26,956 bases of DNA from Methanobacterium sp. PtaU1.Bin097. GTDB lineage: Archaea > Methanobacteriota > Methanobacteria > Methanobacteriales > Methanobacteriaceae. A model generated the notes under the pieces. It was not told the origin of the DNA, did no database searches, and worked only from the letters and a program-made list of their open reading frames with translations. The DNA is taken from NCBI GenBank assembly GCA_002067325.1, contig MVQY01000169.1:1-26956 (forward strand), given 5' to 3'. A program made the position numbers and the translations under genes. Shown piece after piece: positions 8,472 to 15,916 of this stretch (the first letter of the stretch is position 1; every line of letters starts with the position of its first letter).

Positions 8472-11400
8472 ATGAGAAAACAAACGATTTTACTAGTTAC
8501 AACCTTTATTTTCGCACTGATACTGTGTGGAGTAGTGGCAGCCGAAGACCCACAGGGAGATGTTGATTCAAATCCTATCCAAATGAATGCTTCAAATAGC
8601 AATTCAGGTGCAGCTCAGGATGATTCTGATCCCCGTATACATGGAACAGTGAAAGAAATCTACAATGCAAGTTCAGGGACCTACACCAACCTTAACAATG
8701 CTATTCCTGTTAAAGGTGCTAAAATCACCATAAAAAACCCGGCTAATGGTTCGACCATTGCCACTGGAACCACCAATTCCCAGGGAAAATATGATATCAG
8801 CTTCATATCAGCGCTCACCAAGTTCCGGGTTGAAATCAGCTATTCCACCTACAAGAAATTCACAACAAGCGTAACACCCACCGGATCACCCGTACCAACG
8901 GCCGTCTTAAATCACACCTTCCTGCCGGATATTGCCATACTGGGCTCGGATGGAGCGATGGGTGTGGAAGTACGTAACCTGAACAACCGGAGACTTATCT
9001 ATGTAAATATCTATCAAAGCTCTACAGGTGCCCCTAACCCTGAAGACTGGATCATGAAGTACGTGAACTTCGCCTACATCAATATGGCCATGCCTGGCTC
9101 GGGTATGTGGGATACATGGTACGATGAGCTACTTAAAAGCCCGGCCAATTTAAACTATAAAATTTCCAGTGCTTTCGGATATCCCTGCGACACTGATAGT
9201 GATTCTTACGGCGGAGATGGATTACACCTCTTGGGTGGTCATGATACCAGCGACACAGAAAACACCCTGGAAAACACGTACATAGCTTCTTACTATAAAC
9301 TAGCTTCTGGAACAGTCACACAAACAAATCTAAAGCACATGGTGGAGTATATCTACTACTTATTAGGGGAGACAACTACTAATCCCACTAAAAATGGGAA
9401 AGGTCCATCTATGTCCGCCCCGAGCTGGGGATTGTACCACCCGGATTATCCTACCAAAACCACACCGGCAGCTCCTACCCAAAAACAGTTAAAAACATGG
9501 ATAGAATCAAAACCAGGATTCACTGCCTATGGTAACTTAAACTGGGAAGCAGAATACAATAAATGGATTCCAACACGCAACAGCATATATAAGGAGTTTG
9601 AAACATGGTACAATAAACATAAATCAATAAAAAGCCCCTTCATAGTAATCGTAAGTTACACTCCTGGTGGGGAGACCATTGACAAACTCATCAGAGAGTA
9701 CGAACGCCAGGGACGGGCGGTGTTTAACCTGTTTGAAAATGCCGATACTCCATCAGCAAGCACCCTTTTAGAGGAACTGGTTTTAGGTAAAGATGGAAAT
9801 GGTCCAATGTCCCGGGGTGTGTCGGCTATAACTTCGCTGTTTTCCTGGTCGCTAAACTACGCGAATATCTCTGCAGGTGGTGCCACCGATGAACTGGAGA
9901 GAATCAACCTGGAGGTCATCAAAGGGATTCAGCTCCTCAGCCCAGACAGTTTAACCAATCCACTGGGAGCTCAGTATGAATGGACATTTGCCGTGACATT
10001 CCCCTACTTTGAAGGTGTTTCAAGCCCAATCGTTATATCTTACACCGATAAAAATGGTAAAGAACACGCTTTAGATGCTGGAATTAAAAAACTGGTATCT
10101 TTAACCAATAAGTGGGCTAAACTCAAAGAATTACCCAACAAAGACAAAAAAATTGCCATAATTCTCTACAGTTACCCACCGGGTAAAGCAGAGATGAAAG
10201 CCTCATACCTGGATGTTTTCGGGAGTGTCCATGATCTCCTGGTGAAACTAAAGGAACAGGGCTACAACGTTGGAACCGGGAAAATCCCCACAGCAAAGGA
10301 ACTCTACACTTTAGTAGCAGAATTTGCTAATAAAGGTACCTGGGCACAGAATCTTCTAAACCAATACGTAAAGAAGAATCTGGCAACTCTTAAAGCCAAT
10401 AAGCAACTGGTAGATGCAACGACATATAATAAATGGTTCAATCAACTACCTAAAGCACTGCAAGAGCAGGTGATAAAAAAATGGGGTTCTGCTGTGGGAA
10501 ATATTATGACCTATAATGGATCCCTGGTTATTCCTGGTATGATGTTCGGTAACGTGTTCATCACAGTACAGCCCAGTAGGGGCTGGGAGGAAGTGGAAAA
10601 TTACCACGATGCTTACCTGCCTCCCCACCACCAGTACATAGCATTTTACAAATGGTTGGAGAATGTCTATGGTGCCAACGCCATGATACACATGGGAACC
10701 CATGGAACCCTGGAATGGCTGCCTGGAAGAAACGTGGGACTGCAGGAGGATGACTGGCCCTTCCAACTGGCAAACATACCCAACATCAACCCTTACATAG
10801 TCTCCAATCCTGGAGAGGGTATGGTGGCTAAGGACAGAGCCAGTGCTCTTATAATCGACCACATGACACCTGCGATGGTAAGATCAGGTTTATACGGTGA
10901 TTTAATTGTTATCCATGACCTGATTCACCAGTATGAAAATGCGAAGAATGTGGGGAACAATCAGATACTACCTGCACTGGAAAAACAGATCAAATCTAAA
11001 GCAAAAGAGTTAGGACTTCCCGCTCAACAGAAAGGACAGACATTCAGTGAGTGGCTCTTAGAGATCCATGAAAAATTGCATGAAATCGAAGACGACATCA
11101 TACCCCTTGGTTTACACAGCCTGGGCAAGGTCTTAACAGGTGAGGAACTGGTAGAAGAGGTGTTCACCATTTCCTCGTCCATGACCAGCATTACAGACCA
11201 TATGAAAGCGGTACTATATCCAAAGATAAATCTGGGATACTACGATATGCAGAAGAACCCTAAATACGAGGATGAAATTGAAGCAATAGATAAATGGATC
11301 AGGACCTACATCAGGCAGATAGCAAATGGAAAGGATCCAAACAGTTTAGGAGTTAAAAATACCGACCTATTAAATGACCTCAAGTACTGTAAAGAGATAA

Positions 11401-13100
11401 TCGCGAAGATCAGGGATAATCAGGAATGGAAGAACCTCTTAGATGCACTTAGTGGTGGGTTCGTTAGTCCTGGACTGGCAGCAGACCCCTCCTATGCAGA
11501 TGTCCTTCCCACCGGTATGAATTTCTACGCTTCCAATCCCGAAAAAATGCCCACTAAAGCTGCCTGGGAAACAGCCAAGAAAGTGGTTGACCAGCTTTTA
11601 ACAAACTACTACCTAAAACATGGTAAATTCCCGGAAACAGTGGGTATGGTAATGTGGGGTACCGAACTACTTCGAACCGACGCCATAGCCATAGCCGAAT
11701 TCATGTATCTCTTGGGTGTTATGCCAGATTGGGATACCAATGGAGATGTCAAACCTAAATCCATCCTAATTCCGTTAAAGGATTTAACCATCACCATCAA
11801 CGGCAAAACCATTCAAAGGCCTAGAGTAGATGTCTTTACCACCGCAGTTACCGGTAACGAGATGTGGATCAACCTGATGAACAACGCGGTTAAATTAGCG
11901 GCTGAAGCTCCCGGTGAAACTACCAAACAGAACTACGTTAAAAAACACTTCAAAGAACACCCATCCCTGGACCGTGTCTTCGGCTTACCAGGAATGGTGC
12001 TGGAAGGTACCGGAGTATCAGATCTACTACCAAACACCAGTAAATGGAAGACCACCGCTGAACTGGTTAGTGTCTACACGTCCAGAGTATCTTACGCATG
12101 GAAATCCACACCCAACGGAGTCAACATTGAACAGAACAGAGATACTTTCCAGTATCTGCTGGGAAGCGCAGACATGATAACCCAGAATATAGACAGTACC
12201 TGGAGACTACTGGATACGGATGACTACTACGACTGGTACGGTGGAATGTTACTGGCATCTCGAGGTCTGGGAGGTAATCCCGATGATATGCTGGTAGATA
12301 TCAGGAACAAAAATAAAGTGGTGACCAGGACGACCCAGGAGGAAATGGAACTGGAAATACAATCCCAGCTTTTAAACCCTGTTTACAGGGATGCTCTGTT
12401 AAACACCCCCAGTGGGTGGATGGAATACGCTGAAAGGTACAAGAACCTCTTTGCCATGGATGTTACCACCGGTAGTGTGAGTGATACGATGTGGACCCTG
12501 GCTGCTCGAAATCTTCTGGATCCCAAGTTTTCTGGGAGGGAAGATTACCAGGCCTTCGCCACCCAGAGTATGATGGGATGGGTCATCGAAGCTGCTAGAA
12601 GAGGCATCTGGAAGGCAGATGAAGCACTTCTAAACTCTCTGAAGGACAAATACATAAACCTGGTAAATAAATACGGAGTATCCTGCTGCCACCACACCTG
12701 TGCCAACATGGATTTCAACAACTACATGATAGTGGGATCATCCTTAAGCAGTGCACAGATCCAGCAATTTGCTAATATTTTAGAAGGAGCTACTGGTATA
12801 TCCATAGATGTTCAAGGAAGTCCGGGACAGACTACAGATCCCAACCAGGGAAGTCAATCAACACAGGGAAGTACCACTCAAGCTGCACCTGGTGAAGCCA
12901 GTACAGCCAATGCAGTCTCAGGGGCCGGGCAGTCATCAGACAGTAACAGTCAGAACGTTCATGAAATAACTGAAGTGAGCAACCAGAGTTCGGGGCAATC
13001 CAATATGCCAGTAGTAGCCATAATAGGAGTAATTCTTCTAATGTGTCTTGTTGGTATTGGGTATTTCAGAAACGACATCAGGAACCTTATAAAAAAGTAA
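8472..13100 (+). CDS. Surface-anchored CobN/Mg-chelatase-like protein, copy 2
   Basis: This 1542-residue paralogue of the preceding gene has the same layout: signal peptide (about 1-24), an acidic/Asn-rich extension, a beta-sandwich domain (about 55-145), the CobN-like region, a Gln/Ser-rich stalk and a C-terminal membrane helix (about 1514-1532) with a short basic tail. Conserved elements are QPSRGWEEVE, HMGTHGTLEWLPGR (H740, H744), GMVAKDRASA and the C-C-H-H-T-C cluster at 1405-1410. The two copies are clearly homologous throughout but diverged in the N-terminal 350 residues, suggesting different ligands or partners. The active region is expected to be extracellular. No CobS/CobT or ChlI/ChlD ATPase subunit is nearby, which argues against ordinary ATP-driven metal insertion. 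The gene precedes the DUF2162/ExbB-like/DUF2149 set by 178 bp. Confidence 0.85.
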   Translation: MRKQTILLVTTFIFALILCGVVAAEDPQGDVDSNPIQMNASNSNSGAAQDDSDPRIHGTVKEIYNASSGTYTNLNNAIPVKGAKITIKNPANGSTIATGTTNSQGKYDISFISALTKFRVEISYSTYKKFTTSVTPTGSPVPTAVLNHTFLPDIAILGSDGAMGVEVRNLNNRRLIYVNIYQSSTGAPNPEDWIMKYVNFAYINMAMPGSGMWDTWYDELLKSPANLNYKISSAFGYPCDTDSDSYGGDGLHLLGGHDTSDTENTLENTYIASYYKLASGTVTQTNLKHMVEYIYYLLGETTTNPTKNGKGPSMSAPSWGLYHPDYPTKTTPAAPTQKQLKTWIESKPGFTAYGNLNWEAEYNKWIPTRNSIYKEFETWYNKHKSIKSPFIVIVSYTPGGETIDKLIREYERQGRAVFNLFENADTPSASTLLEELVLGKDGNGPMSRGVSAITSLFSWSLNYANISAGGATDELERINLEVIKGIQLLSPDSLTNPLGAQYEWTFAVTFPYFEGVSSPIVISYTDKNGKEHALDAGIKKLVSLTNKWAKLKELPNKDKKIAIILYSYPPGKAEMKASYLDVFGSVHDLLVKLKEQGYNVGTGKIPTAKELYTLVAEFANKGTWAQNLLNQYVKKNLATLKANKQLVDATTYNKWFNQLPKALQEQVIKKWGSAVGNIMTYNGSLVIPGMMFGNVFITVQPSRGWEEVENYHDAYLPPHHQYIAFYKWLENVYGANAMIHMGTHGTLEWLPGRNVGLQEDDWPFQLANIPNINPYIVSNPGEGMVAKDRASALIIDHMTPAMVRSGLYGDLIVIHDLIHQYENAKNVGNNQILPALEKQIKSKAKELGLPAQQKGQTFSEWLLEIHEKLHEIEDDIIPLGLHSLGKVLTGEELVEEVFTISSSMTSITDHMKAVLYPKINLGYYDMQKNPKYEDEIEAIDKWIRTYIRQIANGKDPNSLGVKNTDLLNDLKYCKEIIAKIRDNQEWKNLLDALSGGFVSPGLAADPSYADVLPTGMNFYASNPEKMPTKAAWETAKKVVDQLLTNYYLKHGKFPETVGMVMWGTELLRTDAIAIAEFMYLLGVMPDWDTNGDVKPKSILIPLKDLTITINGKTIQRPRVDVFTTAVTGNEMWINLMNNAVKLAAEAPGETTKQNYVKKHFKEHPSLDRVFGLPGMVLEGTGVSDLLPNTSKWKTTAELVSVYTSRVSYAWKSTPNGVNIEQNRDTFQYLLGSADMITQNIDSTWRLLDTDDYYDWYGGMLLASRGLGGNPDDMLVDIRNKNKVVTRTTQEEMELEIQSQLLNPVYRDALLNTPSGWMEYAERYKNLFAMDVTTGSVSDTMWTLAARNLLDPKFSGREDYQAFATQSMMGWVIEAARRGIWKADEALLNSLKDKYINLVNKYGVSCCHHTCANMDFNNYMIVGSSLSSAQIQQFANILEGATGISIDVQGSPGQTTDPNQGSQSTQGSTTQAAPGEASTANAVSGAGQSSDSNSQNVHEITEVSNQSSGQSNMPVVAIIGVILLMCLVGIGYFRNDIRNLIKK

Positions 13101-13106
13101 TTTTCC

Positions 13107-13123
13107 CCCTTTTTTTATTTTTT
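13107..13123 (+). terminator. T-rich terminator of CobN-like copy 2
   Basis: A CCCC run leads into two T tracts separated by an A, about ten bases past the stop. It closely resembles the copy 1 terminator. Confidence 0.6.
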
Positions 13124-13278
13124 AAAAAAATGGACAGAATATGGTAATAAAATATGGTATGAAATGGCCTGTTAAGTATTAACATCTAATTAGTATTACT
13201 TTCAAGCCTTAAATCAAAGAAAAAGTAATAATACAAATTAAATAGAAATTATTAAATAGCTAAAAAATTAACTTTAAG
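13124..13278 (+). promoter_or_regulatory. Leader region of the DUF2162/ExbB-like/DUF2149 operon
   Basis: This AT-rich segment has no strong TATA box; AATAAAATATGG (about 13146-13157) is the best weak candidate. AGTATTA occurs twice (about 13170 and 13190). The 18-bp box of the surface-protein genes is not present. Only its first half-site, TTCAAG, occurs, near 13201. The membrane set may have its own control or be read through from copy 2. Confidence 0.3.
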
Positions 13279-13992
13279 ATGATTATTATGTGGGAAATAT
13301 TGTGGCAAATGGGAATATTATCGGCGATACTTTTTTTCGCATTTAAAATAGGCATGGCCATGGGCTTTGCTAACTTATCTAAAAAGGTAGCGGCTGGAAT
13401 CGCAATTGGCTATGGTTTAGGTATATTAATACTCACCCGGGTTGCGGCGGAATACACCGACTATCTTTACACGTTGATGTACGATTACAACTCGGTCATC
13501 TTCCTTATAATGGGGGTGGTTATTCTTTATGCCGGATGGCACACCGTCAAAGAATGGAAGATTCACCAGAAAAATCATGCATCGGCCACCTGCATGGCCA
13601 TGATCGCACCATGCCCATGCTGTTTTGGGGCGGTTCTGGCAGTTATAATACTCATGTCACCAGTGATAGGGGCTTCGTCCTTTGTAATTGGCCAGTATTC
13701 TGCTGTCGCCTTGTCTGTACTGATAGGTGTTTTTTATCTGTTTTCGAACACCATCGTTCGATTTATTAAACAACCTTTCCCTCTAGTTCTAGGGAACTTC
13801 ATGATGTTCATGGGCTTTTACTTCTTAGCATCGGCCATCGTAATCCCCAACATAGCCACTGTATTATCCAGTGAAATGAGTCCTATGACCATACCTTCAA
13901 TTACAACCATAGTATACGCAATTTTAGGGGTTGTAATTATATTGGTCTCTGGATTTTACATAAACAAGAAAACCAGCACATTATTACAATGA
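13279..13992 (+). CDS. DUF2162-type predicted membrane transporter with CPCC motif
   Basis: This 237-residue polytopic membrane protein has six to seven hydrophobic segments. It matches my recollection of the DUF2162 predicted transporter family of methanogens. Its most striking feature is C-M-A-M-I-A-P-C-P-C-C-F-G (Cys105, 112, 114, 115) at the start of a membrane helix. This recalls the intramembrane CPC metal sites of heavy-metal ATPases and the paired Cys of CcdA/DsbD-like proteins. Either metal binding or thiol redox is therefore plausible. Start: ATG 13279, or ATG 13288, which has the better-placed GATGAT. Its stop overlaps the ribosome binding site region of the next gene, so the two are probably translationally coupled. 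In Bacteroidota hmu loci an equivalent gene sits between a CobN-like gene and an ExbB-like gene, as recalled. Confidence 0.7.
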   Translation: MIIMWEILWQMGILSAILFFAFKIGMAMGFANLSKKVAAGIAIGYGLGILILTRVAAEYTDYLYTLMYDYNSVIFLIMGVVILYAGWHTVKEWKIHQKNHASATCMAMIAPCPCCFGAVLAVIILMSPVIGASSFVIGQYSAVALSVLIGVFYLFSNTIVRFIKQPFPLVLGNFMMFMGFYFLASAIVIPNIATVLSSEMSPMTIPSITTIVYAILGVVIILVSGFYINKKTSTLLQ

Positions 13993-14011
13993 AAATAGAC
14001 AGGTGATAACT

Positions 14012-14686
14012 TTGGTAGCAATTCCAGGAAGTGAAATGTTAAGTTCAGTCTTACACGTTATTGCGCAGAGCCTTCTTATACCGGTGATCGTGGGTCTTTT
14101 GGCCTTCATGGTGTACGCCATAATTACCTTTGGAGGTCTGATTTCAGAGCATTCAAGCAGAATAAGGTTCGGCACTGAAAAAACAGGGAAATTAATTGAA
14201 GATATATCCAATCCCGGCACACCAGAACAGATAATCGAAAAGGTAAATGAAAGCGGACTGCCAACCAGCAGTAAAGAGGTGCTTATAAAAATAGCATCCA
14301 CCCCCAAACTTAGCCCTAAATCCAGAGAAGCTTTAGCCAGAAAGTTGATAGAAGGCGAAGAGTTAAAGGCAGCTAAAAGTCTTGAAAAAACAGATATCGT
14401 AACCAGGTTAGGCCCAACTCTGGGTTTAATGGGGACTTTAATCCCCATGGGGCCTGGTCTAGCCGGCCTGGGAGCTGGAGACATAAACACTCTGGCACAG
14501 GCCATAATAATAGCCTTCGATACCACCGTTGTTGGTTTAGCAGCCGGAGGAATAGCATATGTTGTATCCAAAATAAGGAGAAGGTGGTATGAAGACAATC
14601 TATCCACCTTAGAAACCCTTGCAGAATCAGTACTGGAGGTTTTAGATAATGCTACGACGAAGACGACGGCTGTTATCGGCAAATGA
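14012..14686 (+). CDS. MotA/TolQ/ExbB-family proton channel protein
   Basis: The protein has an N-terminal membrane helix (about residues 8-40), a cytoplasmic helical stretch, then the MotA/TolQ/ExbB core with G-P-T-L-G-L-M-G-T-L-I-P-M (about 128-142), a second and a third helix, and a basic end. Proteins of this family form pentameric stators that pass protons and drive a partner such as ExbD, TolR or MotB. I chose TTG 14012 because AGGTGAT (14001-14007) sits 4 bases before it. GTG 14003, three codons earlier, would lack a ribosome binding site. The gene follows the DUF2162 gene closely and overlaps the DUF2149 gene by 38 bases, pointing to one operon and a joint complex. Confidence 0.85.
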   Translation: MVAIPGSEMLSSVLHVIAQSLLIPVIVGLLAFMVYAIITFGGLISEHSSRIRFGTEKTGKLIEDISNPGTPEQIIEKVNESGLPTSSKEVLIKIASTPKLSPKSREALARKLIEGEELKAAKSLEKTDIVTRLGPTLGLMGTLIPMGPGLAGLGAGDINTLAQAIIIAFDTTVVGLAAGGIAYVVSKIRRRWYEDNLSTLETLAESVLEVLDNATTKTTAVIGK

Positions 14687-14981
14687 AGAAGACCCCATGG
14701 CTGGAACCAGTAACCTGGTAGATGCTATGCTAGTTCTATCAGTAGGATTTCTGATCTTCCTGGTGGTATCCTGGAACATGCAAAGCGTGGTATTTGCCAA
14801 TTCCACCCCAGAAGAAAAGCAACAAACCATGGAAGCCATGAAAAAGGCGGCCGAAGTACAGCAGGGCAAGGAATTAAATGAAACACCCGATACTTCTTCG
14901 GGATCCGGCCAGGGGTACGTGGAGATGGGTACCGTCTACAAAGATCCAGCCACAGGTAAACTAATCATGGTTGGCGGCTGA
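14649..14981 (+). CDS. DUF2149-family, ExbD-like partner of the proton channel
   Basis: This 110-residue protein has a basic N-terminus (MLRRRRRLLS), one membrane helix (about 22-45) and an external domain of about 65 residues ending KLIMVGG. The helix start N-L-V-D-A-M-L-V-L closely resembles the ExbD/TolR helix (I-D-V-M-L-V-L), whose Asp25 carries protons. The Asp is at position 25 here too. I therefore infer an ExbD-like single-pass partner of the preceding ExbB-like protein, with an unusually short external domain. The family assignment to DUF2149 is from memory of methanogen clusters. The 38-base overlap with the channel gene implies coupled translation. An internal start at Met17 is possible but would remove the basic anchor. 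Confidence 0.75.
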   Translation: MLRRRRRLLSANEEDPMAGTSNLVDAMLVLSVGFLIFLVVSWNMQSVVFANSTPEEKQQTMEAMKKAAEVQQGKELNETPDTSSGSGQGYVEMGTVYKDPATGKLIMVGG

Positions 14982-15013
14982 CAATTTGATAAGGAAGGTG
15001 GTAGGTGGTATGC

Positions 15014-15223
15014 ATGGAGAATCAAAACCGTACATCTAACGTTGATGAAAAGCTGAGAAAACTAAAAATGGAAGGCATAAAAAATGTAAGTTTACTGAGT
15101 TCTCCCCAGGCAAAGGCAATAGATACCCTTCTTTATGTGGATGATTCTATTTTAACGGTGAAAACCGTGGTTAACATAGATGGTAAACTGGAGATTTTCA
15201 TTGAGAAGTCTGGTGAAAATTAA
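15014..15223 (+). CDS. Small protein of unknown function closing the transport operon
   Basis: The ATG at 15014 is preceded by AGGTGG at 5-base spacing. GTG 15005 would add three residues. The product is about 69 residues, with no signal peptide or membrane segment, so it is probably cytoplasmic. It has a charged N-terminal helix (D-E-K-L-R-K-L-K-M-E-G-I) and a beta-rich second half (LYVDDSILTVKTVVNIDGKL). I do not recognise the family. It lies 32 bases after the DUF2149 gene on the same strand, so it is probably co-transcribed and may be a cytoplasmic accessory or regulator of the membrane complex. Confidence 0.6.
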   Translation: MENQNRTSNVDEKLRKLKMEGIKNVSLLSSPQAKAIDTLLYVDDSILTVKTVVNIDGKLEIFIEKSGEN

Positions 15224-15278
15224 TCTGATAGAAATTTCTTGATGATTTCCATGTCCACTTTCCATTTCCAAACAAAAT

Positions 15279-15288
15279 CTTTTTTTTA
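15279..15288 (+). terminator. Oligo-T terminator of the DUF2162-ExbB-DUF2149 operon
   Basis: A T8 run follows 55 bases after the last gene of the operon and touches the stop codon of the convergent acetyltransferase gene. Confidence 0.5.
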
Positions 15289-15795
15289 TAACTTTTTCTC
15301 CATGTGAACTGTTTTTAATTGATTTTCGGTATCGTCCACTATTTTATAACCCCTGGAAAGCCAGAAGTCCAGTGATCCCTCCACTGTTTTCTGGGTGTGG
15401 AGGTAGATTTTTTCGTATCCCTTTTTACGGCAGAAACCTTCCCCCAATTCCACCAGTGTTGAAGCTACTCCATTCCTGCGCCAGGGCCGGTCAACAAAGA
15501 CTCTCCAGATACTGGCTGTGGTTTTTGGACTGTAAACATCTTTGAACATTCTAAAATCCCTATCATAGGCTCTTATTCCAATACTTCCTATTATTCTACC
15601 GGTTTGATTGATGGCCACGTAGAAATTGTTTTTATCTGGGAGTATGTAATAAGATTCCATGTCTATGATGTCCTGATGGTAGCTAGCTACGTATCCGTAG
15701 CCAAATTCATCATCGATCATGTTAAAAAGGAATCCCTGTACATTATAAAGGGATAAATCCTGTTTTTTAAGTTCTTTAGCCCTGTAATAGCTCAT
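15286..15795 (-). CDS. GNAT-family N-acetyltransferase
   Basis: This 169-residue protein has the GNAT fold signature. There is a beta strand with G-R-I-I-G-S-I-G-I-R, then the acetyl-CoA loop region I-W-R-V-F-V-D-R-P-W-R-R-N-G-V-A-S-T-L (the R-x-x-G-x-[GA] motif A, here R-R-N-G-V-A), and the C-terminal F-W-L-S-R-G-Y-K-I-V. It would transfer an acetyl group from acetyl-CoA to an amine, but the acceptor cannot be told from sequence. GGGAG lies 8 bases before the ATG. It is divergent from the radical SAM gene and convergent with the transport operon. Confidence 0.85.
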   Translation of the reverse strand: MSYYRAKELKKQDLSLYNVQGFLFNMIDDEFGYGYVASYHQDIIDMESYYILPDKNNFYVAINQTGRIIGSIGIRAYDRDFRMFKDVYSPKTTASIWRVFVDRPWRRNGVASTLVELGEGFCRKKGYEKIYLHTQKTVEGSLDFWLSRGYKIVDDTENQLKTVHMEKKL

Positions 15796-15916
15796 GTTAG
15801 TTCTCCCATAATATTACGAAAGAGGTGGAATATAGAGATAAAGTAATACGAATATTATTATTTATATTAAAAAATATAGATTAATCCTATAAAAATTTAA
15901 CCAATGATGGGAGAAC
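15796..15916. promoter_or_regulatory. Divergent promoter region of acetyltransferase and radical SAM genes
   Basis: A TATA box TTTATATTA (15861-15869) serves the plus strand, predicting a start near 15893. CTATATTC on the minus strand (about 15828-15835) is a weaker candidate for the acetyltransferase. The region is bounded by a 10-bp inverted repeat, GTTCTCCCAT (15800-15809) and ATGGGAGAAC (15907-15916), which supplies the GGGAG ribosome binding sites of both genes. Confidence 0.5.

Noticed and set aside
10446..10862. Minus-strand open frame of 138 codons inside CobN-like copy 2
   Set aside because: It is antisense to the most conserved part of the CobN-like gene, so the open frame is explained by codon constraint there.
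11914..12177. Plus-strand open frame of 87 codons inside CobN-like copy 2
   Set aside because: It is an alternate frame of a conserved coding region with no independent start signals.
3652..13100. Interpretation of both large genes as cobaltochelatase CobN for cobalamin synthesis
   Set aside because: Signal peptides and C-terminal anchors place the domain outside the cell, and no cobS/cobT or other cobalamin genes are present. A surface role fits better.
14003..14011. GTG 14003 as start of the ExbB-like gene
   Set aside because: The GTG is part of the AGGTGAT ribosome binding site for the TTG at 14012 and has no binding site of its own.
13984..14682. Minus-strand open frame of 232 codons opposite the ExbB-like gene
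   Set aside because: It lies fully antisense to a well-supported channel gene, its translation is low-complexity and matches no recognisable family, and it has no credible ribosome binding site.
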